From Henriciella sp. (GTDB taxonomy: Bacteria; Pseudomonadota; Alphaproteobacteria; Caulobacterales; Hyphomonadaceae), in NCBI RefSeq assembly GCF_029937755.1, contig NZ_JAPYPG010000001.1, positions 124,001-188,000 on the forward strand: a DNA stretch of 64,000 bases, read 5' to 3'. Under the pieces are notes generated by a model. That model saw only the letters and a program-made list of their open reading frames with translations, ran no database searches and was not told the DNA's origin. How positions within the stretch are numbered: the first letter of the stretch is position 1; every line of letters begins with the position of its first letter. Position numbers and translations under genes: made by a program. Below, piece after piece: positions 19,906-29,425 of this stretch.

Positions 19906-20193
19906 ATGTGAGCCACTCCTTATGAGAACCTGATCGCGTGGACCGTGCCCAGACCGGCACGTCTTCCAGTCTTCTTTCTCGCCTGCAATTGCGGCGGGAA
20001 TGCAGCCGGCACTGAAGTCCGCCAAAGGGCGCGGCCGCCTGCAGCAGCCACATCAGGATGCGTCGCAGCCGACCGGCCATCCGCAGCGTTTTCGTGGCTT
20101 TCTCGCCATTGAAGGTTAACGCGGAGTAACGCCCTGTTTACCAATTGCCCGCAGCCTTTCCTCAGGGACATGTTGTTTTTTGGAGAAACAGCC

Positions 20194-20846
20194 ATGGCCA
20201 TCAGGCTGGGAAAACTGATCATACTTGCGGGGCTGGCGGCAGCCACCCTGATGCAGACGGCCGCGGCGCAGCTCAGCGGCATCGCAACGCGGTCATTCGC
20301 CCCTGAAGTGATCGAAAGCCAGATCGAGCTCAGCGACCATGTCGGCCTGCGTGCCCGCGCCGAGGTCATCCGGCTGGAATCCCCACAACCGGCCGGGATC
20401 ACCGACCGTCAGAGAAGCGATCTCGAATTCAAGAACCTCGGCACCTTTGTCGATGTGCGCCCCTTCCAGAACAGCTTCGTCATCTCCGGCGGGCTTTATA
20501 CCGGTGACAAGACGCGTAATGAAAAAACGCCTGCCGTTGGCAGCACGGTCACCGGCGAGACTTCGAGCGATCAGTCGGGAAGCCTGCAGATGGCTGTGAA
20601 GGGTGACGATTATGCGCCTTTCCTCGGGATCGGCTTCGACTCGACCTACCGGCGTGAGCGCCGCTGGGGCGTGAAACTGATGGCGGGCGCGGTCTTCTCC
20701 GGCACGCCGGACATCGCCCTGACGTCACCCGGCGGCCCGCTTTCCGGGGATGCCGTCATGCTCGACCAGCTTGAGCGCGAGCGGGCACTGTATGAAGACA
20801 CACTGGAAGAAAAGGCCGTGCACCCGGTCGTCCAGGTCGGCCTGAC

Positions 20847-20859
<13 letters not shown>
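20194..20859 (+). CDS. Putative outer-membrane beta-barrel protein
   Basis: The ATG at 20194 follows TTTTGGAG with 8-nt spacing. The 221-residue product has a signal peptide ending QTAAA-QL, alternating hydrophobic/polar stretches typical of membrane beta strands, an aromatic-rich region, and a C-terminal phenylalanine (VQVGLTYRF), the usual barrel-assembly signal. No specific porin or receptor family was recognised. Its stop overlaps the convergent gene's end by 13 nt. Confidence 0.7.
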
Positions 20860-22140
<1,281 letters not shown>

Positions 22141-22148
22141 CTACTCCG

Positions 22149-23165
22149 TTAGTTGTATTGATGTCTGAGAGAATTCTTGATCGTGGCGACAAGCTTGGTG
22201 ATGAAATCATCTGGCTTCGTTTCGTCCCACATTATCGTATTGCGATGGTTCACATCGAAGTGCGGGCGGGTGCTGGGGTCTGCCCAAACTGCTTCTTCGC
22301 AAAGGTAGATCACAGGCTTGCCTAATCCCTCGGCAAGTCCGGCTTCCCAGTATGCGCCCTTGTTGCCGTGACTTAATTCGACAAGCACGAAAGCCGCCTC
22401 TTCGATCGCTTCACGCATAACATTGTCGATGAGGCCCGCCTTGGTAGTGTCAGGACTATCAACACGATTGATAGCCACACCCAAATGCTTCTTGATCCCC
22501 GGTCTTAATACGTCCGCGATAAAGGCATCCAAACGGGAATCGCCAAACTGCATAGCGATGAAGCCATCCTGAGAATGAAGCTGGCCAGCTTTTATCTCTT
22601 CCCATTCATCCCAACCCGCGAGTGTTAGCCGAATCCATATTGGAGTGGCACGTGGTGAGGCCGGAGAGATTTGACGCCCGTTTTCGAACGTCAACTTTCC
22701 GAGGCTCCTAACGTCTTGCGCCAAGTCTATCAACGCGATGCTGTTTGCTACCCCAACAATTGGTATTGCTTCGTCGGGGAACGCCTCCAATGTGATCCCT
22801 GTCTCGCGTTGAAAGTTTCCAATGTAGCGGATGAGGTTTCTCGCTTGCTGAGAAGGTAGTGGCAGCTCAAGCTCCGACTCTAGGAGATCACTTAGGAGTC
22901 CGGTGGTGAGAAAAGGCCAATTAGATTCTCGATAAAGAGGGATGCCTTTACGGTTCCGCAAGTGGTAAGACAGCGCCGCGCGGCGCGTGGGCGTCCACAC
23001 AGCGGATCGTCCTGTATTGTCGAGTTCATCTTCGCAAGCTTCTAGAGACGCGACGTAGTCTCCGCACCGCGGACAGTCGAAGCGAGTGCCATTAGTATCT
23101 ACAAGGGCTCTAGTCGTGGGTCGTTCGCACACCACGCACTTCCGATAACTCCATCCATCCAACAT
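22149..23165 (-). CDS. Zinc-ribbon protein with nucleoside 2-deoxyribosyltransferase-like domain
   Basis: A 338-residue protein of unknown function. Seen: a likely Cys4 zinc ribbon at residues 10-34 (CVVC and CPRC), a mixed middle region, and a C-terminal domain at about 200-335 with the deoxyribosyltransferase-like layout GFIAMQFGD, then VLVELSHGNKGAYWEAGLAE and GKPVIYLCEE. E274 in YWEAG sits where the family's catalytic glutamate is expected. Related domains split nucleosides or nucleotides, and some serve as defence effectors (known for the wider family; inferred here). Its ATG overlaps the ilvH stop (TAATG). GC is about 50% in sampled lines against about 63% in ilvC, suggesting transfer into the operon. 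Confidence 0.7.
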   Translation of the reverse strand: MLDGWSYRKCVVCERPTTRALVDTNGTRFDCPRCGDYVASLEACEDELDNTGRSAVWTPTRRAALSYHLRNRKGIPLYRESNWPFLTTGLLSDLLESELELPLPSQQARNLIRYIGNFQRETGITLEAFPDEAIPIVGVANSIALIDLAQDVRSLGKLTFENGRQISPASPRATPIWIRLTLAGWDEWEEIKAGQLHSQDGFIAMQFGDSRLDAFIADVLRPGIKKHLGVAINRVDSPDTTKAGLIDNVMREAIEEAAFVLVELSHGNKGAYWEAGLAEGLGKPVIYLCEEAVWADPSTRPHFDVNHRNTIMWDETKPDDFITKLVATIKNSLRHQYN

Positions 23166-23716
23166 TAGCCCGCATCCTTCCCCCGGCGGATCGATAGCAC
23201 GCCCGTGCGGCTCACTTCCTTCAGGCCGAGCGGCTCCATCAGCTCCGTGAACTGGTCGATCTTGTCGGAGGCGCCGGTGATCTCGAAGATGAAGCTCTCA
23301 TTCGTCGTATCGATGACGCGCGCGCGGAAAATCTCCGCGATGCGCAGCGCCTCGACGCGCTTTTCGTTCTTGCCGGCGACCTTGACCAGCGCCAGCTCGC
23401 GCTCGATCCCGCGCTTCGACTTGGTGATGTCGACAACCGCCGCGACCGGCACGAGCCGCAACAGCTGCGCCTCGATCTGCTCCAGCATGTGCGCGGTGCC
23501 GGTGGTGACGATGGTGATGCGTGAGCGGCGCTTGGACCGGTCCACCTCGGCGACGGTCAGGCTCTCGATGTTATAGCCACGCGCGGAAAACAGGCCGACC
23601 ACGCGGCCCAGGACACCCGGCTCATTGTCGACGAGGACGGCGAGCGTGCGGCGCTCCTCGACCTCTTCTTCATGGTCCATGTCATAGGCGCTTGCGGGGA
23701 TCGGCTCCTGGCTCAT
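23165..23716 (-). CDS. ilvH: Acetolactate synthase small (regulatory) subunit
   Basis: Regulatory subunit that confers valine feedback on the large subunit. The 183-residue protein has an ACT domain opening LAVLVDNEPGVLGRVVGLFS, then RITIVTTG, and the IlvH/IlvN C-terminal domain (RELALVKVAG, ARVIDTTNESFIFEITG). Length is normal. Its start overlaps the preceding gene by 4 nt and its TAA overlaps the next ATG, so it is translationally coupled on both sides. Confidence 0.96.
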   Translation of the reverse strand: MSQEPIPASAYDMDHEEEVEERRTLAVLVDNEPGVLGRVVGLFSARGYNIESLTVAEVDRSKRRSRITIVTTGTAHMLEQIEAQLLRLVPVAAVVDITKSKRGIERELALVKVAGKNEKRVEALRIAEIFRARVIDTTNESFIFEITGASDKIDQFTELMEPLGLKEVSRTGVLSIRRGKDAG

Positions 23717-24405
23717 GCGGCTTCCTGTTCCGGGTCATCTTCTGTGCGTTCAAACTCAAGGTGCGGGCGGCGCGCCTTGAGACGGTTCTTCAGCGAGGAG
23801 GCACTGGTCAGCGCCTCTTCGCGGTGACTGCGGCGCTGCTTGTCATAGCGCCCGAGGATCATGTCGCGCCGGCGCGGATCGGTATGGGCCTGCAGCTCGG
23901 AAACGAGCAGGCGGCGGCACTCCTGGAAAAAGGAGGCCGAGTTCTCTCCCGTCGGCCCCTCCTGGCGGTTCATCGCCTCGAGCTCGTAATAGGCGAATAC
24001 CATCGCATCGAGGATCGGCGGGCGATGGCCACGATAGGCGCCTTCCTTCTGCGCCCCCTTCTTCTGCGGGTCGATGTTCGGGAAGAACATCCGGCCCCGC
24101 TCTATGAGCGAAGAGAGCTGCATCAGCAGGTTGATCTTGTTGGTCTCGAAGGACTGGTCATTGGCCTGCTGCCGGCGTGTCTTGGCGAACATTTCCATAC
24201 GCCCCATCAGGTCGATGGCCGCTGATCCCCAGTCGAGGCTCGCGCCATCGACATGCATGCGCAGCGTTTCCACCCGGATCTTCTCCTGACGGCGTGTCTC
24301 AAGGTGCGAGGCGATCGCCCCGATCACCGCAAACACGGCGGAGACAACAGTGACGATCAGCGTCCAGTTGCTCTGCGCACTCTCCATAAGGCTATTCCCA
24401 TCCAT
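23713..24405 (-). CDS. Membrane-anchored protein of unknown function within the ilv operon
   Basis: A 230-residue protein with one N-terminal membrane helix at about 14-32 (TLIVTVVSAVFAVIGAIAS), then a largely helical, highly charged cytoplasmic region (HLETRRQEKIRVETLRMH, MEMFAKTRRQQAN, SLIERGRMFFPN) and a basic then acidic tail. No enzymatic motif or named domain was recognised. It sits between ilvB and ilvH, overlapping the ilvH start by 4 nt; base composition matches its neighbours. Its place implies co-expression with acetolactate synthase, but a functional link is only inferred. Confidence 0.75.
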   Translation of the reverse strand: MDGNSLMESAQSNWTLIVTVVSAVFAVIGAIASHLETRRQEKIRVETLRMHVDGASLDWGSAAIDLMGRMEMFAKTRRQQANDQSFETNKINLLMQLSSLIERGRMFFPNIDPQKKGAQKEGAYRGHRPPILDAMVFAYYELEAMNRQEGPTGENSASFFQECRRLLVSELQAHTDPRRRDMILGRYDKQRRSHREEALTSASSLKNRLKARRPHLEFERTEDDPEQEAA

Positions 24406-24432
24406 GGCCTTGAATTCCCGATAAGCTTGAGG

Positions 24433-26211
24433 TCAGACCAGCTTACGGCCTTCCTCGCTTATTTCATCCCCGGAAATGCTGCCCAGTAACATCTCGTTAT
24501 GGGCGGCCCCGGACGGGATCATCGGGAAACAGTTCTCAGCCTTGGTGACCAAGCAGTCGAAGACGACCGGGCCGGGATGGTCGATCATCTCGCGGATCCG
24601 GTCATCGAGCTCGGCCGGGTCGGAACACTGGATGCCGTGGGCGCCATAGGCCTCGGCCAGTTTCACGAAGTCCGGCAGGCTTTCGGAATAGGAATGCGAG
24701 TAGCGCTCGCCATGCAGCAGCTCCTGCCACTGGCGCACCATGCCCATCCATTCATTGTTGAGAATGAAGACCTTGATCGGCAGCTTGTGCTGAACCGCGG
24801 TCGAGACCTCCTGCATCACCATCTGCACCGAGGCCTCGCCGGCAATATCGATGACGAGGCTGTCGGGATGCGCGGCCTGGATACCGACGGCGGCCGGCAG
24901 GCCATAGCCCATCGTGCCGAGGCCGCCGCTTGTCATCCAGCGGTTCGGCTCCTCGAAATGATAGTGCTGGGCCGCCCACATCTGGTGCTGGCCGACCTCG
25001 GTCGAGATATAGGTGTCGCGATCCTTGGTCAGCTCATACAGCCGCTCCACGGCGTATTGTGGGCGGATCGAGCCATCATTGGCCGGATAGGCAAAGCAGT
25101 CGCGCTCGCGCCAGGTATCGATCTGGGCCTTCCAGTCTGCGAGGTCCGGCGTCTTCGTCTTCGACTTCTTCCAGCCATCGAGCAGCGCCTTCAGCGCTTC
25201 CTTGCAGTCGGCCACGATCGGCACGTCGACGCGGATGATCTTGTTGATCGAGGACGGGTCGATATCGATGTGGATTTTCTTCGACCCGGGTGAGAAGCCG
25301 GAAATACGGCCCGTGACACGGTCATCGAAGCGCGCCCCGACGCAGATCATCAGGTCACAGTCATGCATCGCATGGTTGGCTTCATAGGCGCCGTGCATGC
25401 CGACCATGCCGAGCCAGTCGTCATGGCTTGCCGGGAAGGCGCCAAGGCCCATCAGCGTGGATGTCACAGGGAAGCCGGTCGCCGCCTGCAGCTCACGCAG
25501 CAGCTTCGAGGCCTCCGGACCGGAATTGACCACGCCACCGCCAGTATAGAAAACCGGCCGGCGCGCCACTTTCATCAGCTCGAGCGCATCCTTGATGGCG
25601 TGTTTCGACGGCGCGGTCTTCGGCTGGTAGGTCGGCTTGTAGACGCCTTCCTTGCCGATATAGGTCCCGGTCGAGAACTGCACGTCCTTCGGAATATCGA
25701 TCACCACCGGACCGGGGCGCCCGGACGTCGCGATCAGGAAAGCCTCGTGGATGGTGCGGGCGAGATCCTCGACATCGGTGACGAGATAATTGTGCTTGGC
25801 GCAGCAGCGCGTGATGCCAACCGTGTCGCACTCCTGGAAGGCGTCGGTGCCGATGAGATGGGTCGGCACCTGGCCGGTAATCACCACCATCGGGATGGAA
25901 TCCATCATCGCATCAGTGATCGGCGTGACCATGTTGGTCGCGCCAGGCCCGGAGGTCACCAGCGCCACACCGCACTTGCCGGTCGAGCGGGCATAGCCTT
26001 CGGCGGCATGGCCGGCGCCCTGCTCATGGCGCACCAGGACGTGACGGATCGCGTCTTGGGCATAGAGCGCATCATAGATCGGAAGAACCGCCCCGCCGGG
26101 ATAGCCGAACATCGTGTCTACCCCCTGCTCTCTCAGCGCAGCGATGACGATCTCGGCACCCGTCATCTTGCGGGTATTCGTCTCTGTCTCCGTGAGGGTC
26201 TGGGTATCCAT
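24433..26211 (-). CDS. ilvB: Acetolactate synthase large (catalytic) subunit
   Basis: Thiamine-diphosphate and FAD enzyme making acetolactate or acetohydroxybutyrate. The 592 residues show the three ThDP-enzyme domains: N-terminal GADTxxGYPGG-type region (MFGYPGGAVLPIYDAL) with the catalytic glutamate in RHEQGAGHAAEGYA, a central FAD domain, and the C-terminal metal-binding GDG-NN motif, seen here as DIAGEASVQM with LNNEWMGM. The usual GDG is replaced by AGE in that motif (IDIAGEASVQM), a variant seen in some alphaproteobacterial enzymes. Preceded by an attenuator. Confidence 0.96.
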   Translation of the reverse strand: MDTQTLTETETNTRKMTGAEIVIAALREQGVDTMFGYPGGAVLPIYDALYAQDAIRHVLVRHEQGAGHAAEGYARSTGKCGVALVTSGPGATNMVTPITDAMMDSIPMVVITGQVPTHLIGTDAFQECDTVGITRCCAKHNYLVTDVEDLARTIHEAFLIATSGRPGPVVIDIPKDVQFSTGTYIGKEGVYKPTYQPKTAPSKHAIKDALELMKVARRPVFYTGGGVVNSGPEASKLLRELQAATGFPVTSTLMGLGAFPASHDDWLGMVGMHGAYEANHAMHDCDLMICVGARFDDRVTGRISGFSPGSKKIHIDIDPSSINKIIRVDVPIVADCKEALKALLDGWKKSKTKTPDLADWKAQIDTWRERDCFAYPANDGSIRPQYAVERLYELTKDRDTYISTEVGQHQMWAAQHYHFEEPNRWMTSGGLGTMGYGLPAAVGIQAAHPDSLVIDIAGEASVQMVMQEVSTAVQHKLPIKVFILNNEWMGMVRQWQELLHGERYSHSYSESLPDFVKLAEAYGAHGIQCSDPAELDDRIREMIDHPGPVVFDCLVTKAENCFPMIPSGAAHNEMLLGSISGDEISEEGRKLV

Positions 26212-26250
26212 GGCTCTTCTCGTTTAAAAACTTCAGTTTTCTGCGACCTG

Positions 26251-26282
26251 AAAATAAAAAAGGGCCTCAAATTGAGACCCTT
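26251..26282 (-). terminator. Attenuator terminator of the ilv operon
   Basis: On the minus strand AAGGGTCTCAA pairs with TTGAGGCCCTT (26282-26260) in an 11-bp stem with one G-U pair, followed directly by the U-tract TTTTTATTTT (26260-26251). It lies between the leader peptide and ilvB, so it is a textbook intrinsic terminator positioned for attenuation. It should stop transcription when charged Val/Leu/Ile tRNAs are plentiful. Confidence 0.88.
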
Positions 26283-26297
26283 CCATACGCACCCGCG

Positions 26298-26319
26298 CTG
26301 ACATCTTATTCGATGTCAG
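26298..26319 (-). promoter_or_regulatory. Leader pause hairpin of the ilv attenuator
   Basis: CTGACATC and GATGTCAG form a perfect 8-bp stem with a 6-nt loop immediately after the leader peptide stop codon. An outer stem CACCCG (26328-26323) with CGGGTG (26296-26291) can extend it, but only if no ribosome covers the end of the leader. This is the expected 1:2-type structure of an attenuator; the exact antiterminator pairing was not resolved by eye. Confidence 0.6.
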
Positions 26320-26361
26320 TCACGGGTGACCAATAAGTACGACGACCTTCTGCTTACGCAA
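26320..26361 (-). CDS. ivbL: ilv leader peptide MRKQKVVVLIGHP
   Basis: A 13-codon frame starting at TTG 26361 with a strong ribosome-binding site GGAGG (26374-26370) at 8-nt spacing and ending at TGA 26320. It carries five consecutive regulatory codons, GTC GTC GTA CTT ATT (Val-Val-Val-Leu-Ile). Followed by a pause hairpin and an intrinsic terminator, it has every part of a branched-chain amino acid attenuator controlling ilvB onward. The symbol is used by analogy with the enterobacterial ilvB leader. Confidence 0.88.
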   Translation of the reverse strand: MRKQKVVVLIGHP

Positions 26362-26388
26362 GGCTGTTTCCTCCAAATCGCAAAAGCG

Positions 26389-26416
26389 GCATAACGTGCC
26401 TCAGCTCAGCGGTCAA
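26389..26416 (-). promoter_or_regulatory. Probable sigma-70-type promoter of the ilv operon
   Basis: On the minus strand TTGACC (26416-26411) and TTATGC (26394-26389) are separated by 16 nt and point at the leader peptide, whose start codon is 28 nt further. The -35 lies in the last codons of miaA. Match to consensus is moderate at -10, but the position is exactly right. Confidence 0.55.
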
Positions 26417-27335
26417 CCTCCTTGTATAGGGCAGAAACAACCCTCATCCGCGTTGAAAGCTCTGCGGACGGAATTCGCGGCCAGAACGGGAATTGCCGCC
26501 CGATCCAGGTAAATTGCCGCTTGGCATAGCGGCGCGTATCGCGCTTGGCGTTCTCGGCGGCGAGCGAGGAGTCGATCTCGCCGCGGATGAAGGCCGACAG
26601 CCACGGCATGCCATGCGCCTTCATGGCAGGCAGCTCCGGATCGATGCCAAGCCGCACCAGCTCACGCGCCTCTTCCATCGCGCCTTCCATCAGCATGCCT
26701 TCGAAGCGCCGGTCGATGCGAGCATAGAGCTTGGCGCGTGGCGGGGTGAGCGCAATGCCGAGCCATTCATCCGCGTTGAGCACAGGTTTGGACCGCCGGT
26801 TCTGGAAAGCGGTAAGTGGTGTGCCGGTGGCGAGCCACACTTCATAGGCGCGCGTCAGGCGCTGGCGGTCATTGTCATCGATGCGGGCGGCCGCTTTCGG
26901 GTCGACCGTCTGCAGCCGCGTCTTCAGGCCGCGCACACCGTCGGCCTTGGCGATCTCGAGGACTTCATGGCGGGTTTCTTCCGGCACGGGCGGGATTTCC
27001 GACAGCCCTTCCGTCAGCGCCAGCAGGTAGAGCCCCGTGCCGCCGACCACGACGGCTGTCTTGCCGCGCTTCTGGATGTCCTCGATGACCGGCCGGGCCT
27101 GCTCGAGCCACTGGCCCGTGGAGTAGCGTTCGCTGGCCGGCATATGGCCGAAAAGGTGATGTGGAACGCCGTCCATCTCCGCTGCGTCCGGCCGCGCCGA
27201 GATGACTTTCAACTCGCGGTAGACCTGCATCGAGTCGGCGTTGACGATCTCGCCGTCATATTTGCGCGCGACCTCGATGGAAAGCTGGGTCTTTCCGCTG
27301 GCAGTTGGTCCGTGGATCAGGATTGCAGGTCGCAT
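26406..27335 (-). CDS. miaA: tRNA dimethylallyltransferase
   Basis: Adds a dimethylallyl group to N6 of A37 in tRNAs that read UNN codons, supporting translational fidelity. The 309-residue protein has the P-loop HGPTASGKTQLS at the N-terminus, NADSMQVYRELKVISARP, and VVGGTGLYLLALTEGL, all typical of MiaA; the C-terminal RRYAKRQFTWI closes the tRNA-binding domain. It is followed by the ilv leader, whose promoter overlaps its last codons, and diverges from serB. Confidence 0.96.
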   Translation of the reverse strand: MRPAILIHGPTASGKTQLSIEVARKYDGEIVNADSMQVYRELKVISARPDAAEMDGVPHHLFGHMPASERYSTGQWLEQARPVIEDIQKRGKTAVVVGGTGLYLLALTEGLSEIPPVPEETRHEVLEIAKADGVRGLKTRLQTVDPKAAARIDDNDRQRLTRAYEVWLATGTPLTAFQNRRSKPVLNADEWLGIALTPPRAKLYARIDRRFEGMLMEGAMEEARELVRLGIDPELPAMKAHGMPWLSAFIRGEIDSSLAAENAKRDTRRYAKRQFTWIGRQFPFWPRIPSAELSTRMRVVSALYKEVDR

Positions 27336-27387
27336 CCATTAGCAAGTAAGAGGTTTAGGCCCGAAGGTTAAGTAAGGACGCACCTGA

Positions 27388-28317
27388 ATGGATGAAAAAA
27401 CGTCAGAATACAGCCATGTCGTGACTGTTGTCGCGCCGGGCGGGGAAAGCCTGCAACTGGTGGCCGACCATCTGGAATCCACACTCTCGGCCGCGGGCGT
27501 TACGGAATTCGGGCCTGTCCGCATGCTGAGCGGGGACGGGGCCTTCACGGCCATCGAACAGGCCGTCTCGCCGCAAGACGCACAATCACTGCGCAAGGCG
27601 CTGGAAACCGAGTTCAGCGGCAAGGCCGACATCTGCGTTTCCCCGAGCACGAACCGCCGCAAGAAGCTGCTCATCTCCGACATGGATTCCACCATCATCG
27701 AGCAGGAGTGCCTGGACGAACTCGCAGATTTTGCCGGCCTCAAGGCCGAAATCTCCGCCATCACCGAACGCGCCATGGCGGGCGAGCTCAATTTCGAGGA
27801 AGCGCTGATCGAGCGCGTGGGCATGCTGAACGGGCTCGCCCTCGATACGCTGGAGACCTGCTACCGCGAGCGCATCACGCTGATGCCGGGCGCCGAGACG
27901 CTGGTCGCGACCATGAAGGCCGAGGGGGCACGCTGCGTGCTGGTGTCAGGCGGGTTCACCTATTTCACCTCCCGCATCGCCGAGGCCGCCGGATTCGACA
28001 CCCATCAGGGCAACACACTGCTTGATGACGGCAAGACGCTGACCGGAAAGGTCGGCATGCCGATCCTCGGGCGCGAAGCCAAGCTTGCTGCGCTGGAAAG
28101 CGAGATGATGACCCTCGGCCTGAAAGCGGTCGATACACTCGCCATGGGCGACGGCGCCAACGATCTTGCCATGATCGAGGCGGCGGGCATGGGCGTCGCG
28201 TATCGCGCCAAGCCCGTCGTGGCGGCAGCGGCCGATTGCGGGGTGACAGTGACAGACCTGACAGCCGTGCTCTACTTTCAGGGCTATACGGACAGTGAGA
28301 TCGTCTGGAAGGAGTAG
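27388..28317 (+). CDS. serB: Phosphoserine phosphatase
   Basis: Dephosphorylates phosphoserine, the last step of serine synthesis. The 309 residues comprise an N-terminal ACT-like region (to about 85) and a HAD phosphatase domain. HAD motifs: nucleophile aspartate in ISDMDSTIIEQECLDE, serine in VLVSGGFTYF, lysine in GREAKLAAL, and MGDGANDLAMIEAAG. The start at 27388 follows AAGGA. It converges with pheA, 7 nt between the stops. Confidence 0.96.
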   Translation: MDEKTSEYSHVVTVVAPGGESLQLVADHLESTLSAAGVTEFGPVRMLSGDGAFTAIEQAVSPQDAQSLRKALETEFSGKADICVSPSTNRRKKLLISDMDSTIIEQECLDELADFAGLKAEISAITERAMAGELNFEEALIERVGMLNGLALDTLETCYRERITLMPGAETLVATMKAEGARCVLVSGGFTYFTSRIAEAAGFDTHQGNTLLDDGKTLTGKVGMPILGREAKLAALESEMMTLGLKAVDTLAMGDGANDLAMIEAAGMGVAYRAKPVVAAAADCGVTVTDLTAVLYFQGYTDSEIVWKE

Positions 28318-28324
28318 GACGCCC

Positions 28325-29182
28325 CTAACGCGCCGAGCGATACCGTTCCGGATGCGCCGGAAAGACGCCGATAATCTTCAGCGAGGTCGAGAAGAAGCCG
28401 AGCTCCTCAAGCGCGAGCTGGACGGAGCGCTCATCCGGGTGGCCCTCGATCTCGGCATAGAATTGCGTCGCGGTGAAAGAACCGTCGATCTGGTAGCTCT
28501 CCAGCTTCGTCATGTTGACGCCATTCGTGGCAAAGCCGCCCATCGCCTTGTAGAGCGCAGCCGGGATGTTGCGCACCTGGAACAGGAAGGCCGTCACGGT
28601 CCGCCCGTCCTCGGCGTCGTGTTCGACCGGATCGCGCGACATGATGACGAAACGCGTCGTATTATGGTCGGCGTCCTCGATATTGCGCGCCAGGATGTCG
28701 AGGCCATAGACCTCGGCGGCGAGCTCCGGCGCGATGGCGGCCACTGACGGATCGTCCTGCTCTGCGACAATGCGCGCAGCTCCGGCCGTATCAGCCGCGA
28801 TCACCGGGTCGATGCCATGCTCGCGCAGGAAGCGGCGGCACTGGCCGAGCGCCATGATGTGGGAATGGGCGACCTTCACCTCACCGAGGCCCGTCCCCTT
28901 CAGCGCCATGAGCTGAAAGCGGATCGGCATGAAATGTTCGGCGATCATGTGCAGGCTGGTGCCCGGCAGCAGGTGGTGGATATCACCGACGCGGCCGGCA
29001 ATCGTGTTCTCCACCGGGATCATGGCAAGGTCGGCATCGCCGCGCTCGACCATGGCGAGGACATCCTCGAAGGTCTTGCAGGCGACAGGCTCCATATCGG
29101 GATAGGTGTCCCGGCAGGCGATATGCGAATTCGCGCCTGCTTCGCCCTGATAGGCGATCCTGCCTGCCTTCATCTCGCTCAT
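28325..29182 (-). CDS. pheA: Prephenate dehydratase
   Basis: Converts prephenate to phenylpyruvate in phenylalanine synthesis. The 285-residue monofunctional form has no chorismate mutase domain. It starts with IAYQGEAGANSH, has VIPVENTIAGRV, the catalytic NTTRFVIMSRDP motif near 180, and a C-terminal ACT domain (FQVRNIPAALYKAMGGFATNGVN, shown in part as NIPAALYKAM, and TKLESYQIDG) that normally gives phenylalanine feedback. No phenylalanine-rich leader was found upstream. Confidence 0.96.
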   Translation of the reverse strand: MSEMKAGRIAYQGEAGANSHIACRDTYPDMEPVACKTFEDVLAMVERGDADLAMIPVENTIAGRVGDIHHLLPGTSLHMIAEHFMPIRFQLMALKGTGLGEVKVAHSHIMALGQCRRFLREHGIDPVIAADTAGAARIVAEQDDPSVAAIAPELAAEVYGLDILARNIEDADHNTTRFVIMSRDPVEHDAEDGRTVTAFLFQVRNIPAALYKAMGGFATNGVNMTKLESYQIDGSFTATQFYAEIEGHPDERSVQLALEELGFFSTSLKIIGVFPAHPERYRSAR

Positions 29183-29425
29183 TCTCTACAGTCCCGTTTG
29201 TATTCTGGCCCCTTCGGGGCGCGCCAGCGCCATGCCATGCGCGACCGGGCCTGTCTTTTCAAGAGGCGATTCGGTCAGACCGGGCGTCGGGAGGTCCGCA
29301 GGGAGTGCGCCGTTTCGCCGCTATATCGCCCCGCGCATCGCTTGACGCATGCGGTTATATTGCCTCCGACTCGATAGCGTGCCAGAAGGCCCGCGTTAAA
29401 AGACAACCAAACAAGGATGATCCCG

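Noticed and set aside
29201-29225. GCCCC/GGGGC hairpin upstream of pheA as an attenuator
   Set aside because: No phenylalanine-rich leader frame and no U-tract could be found around it.
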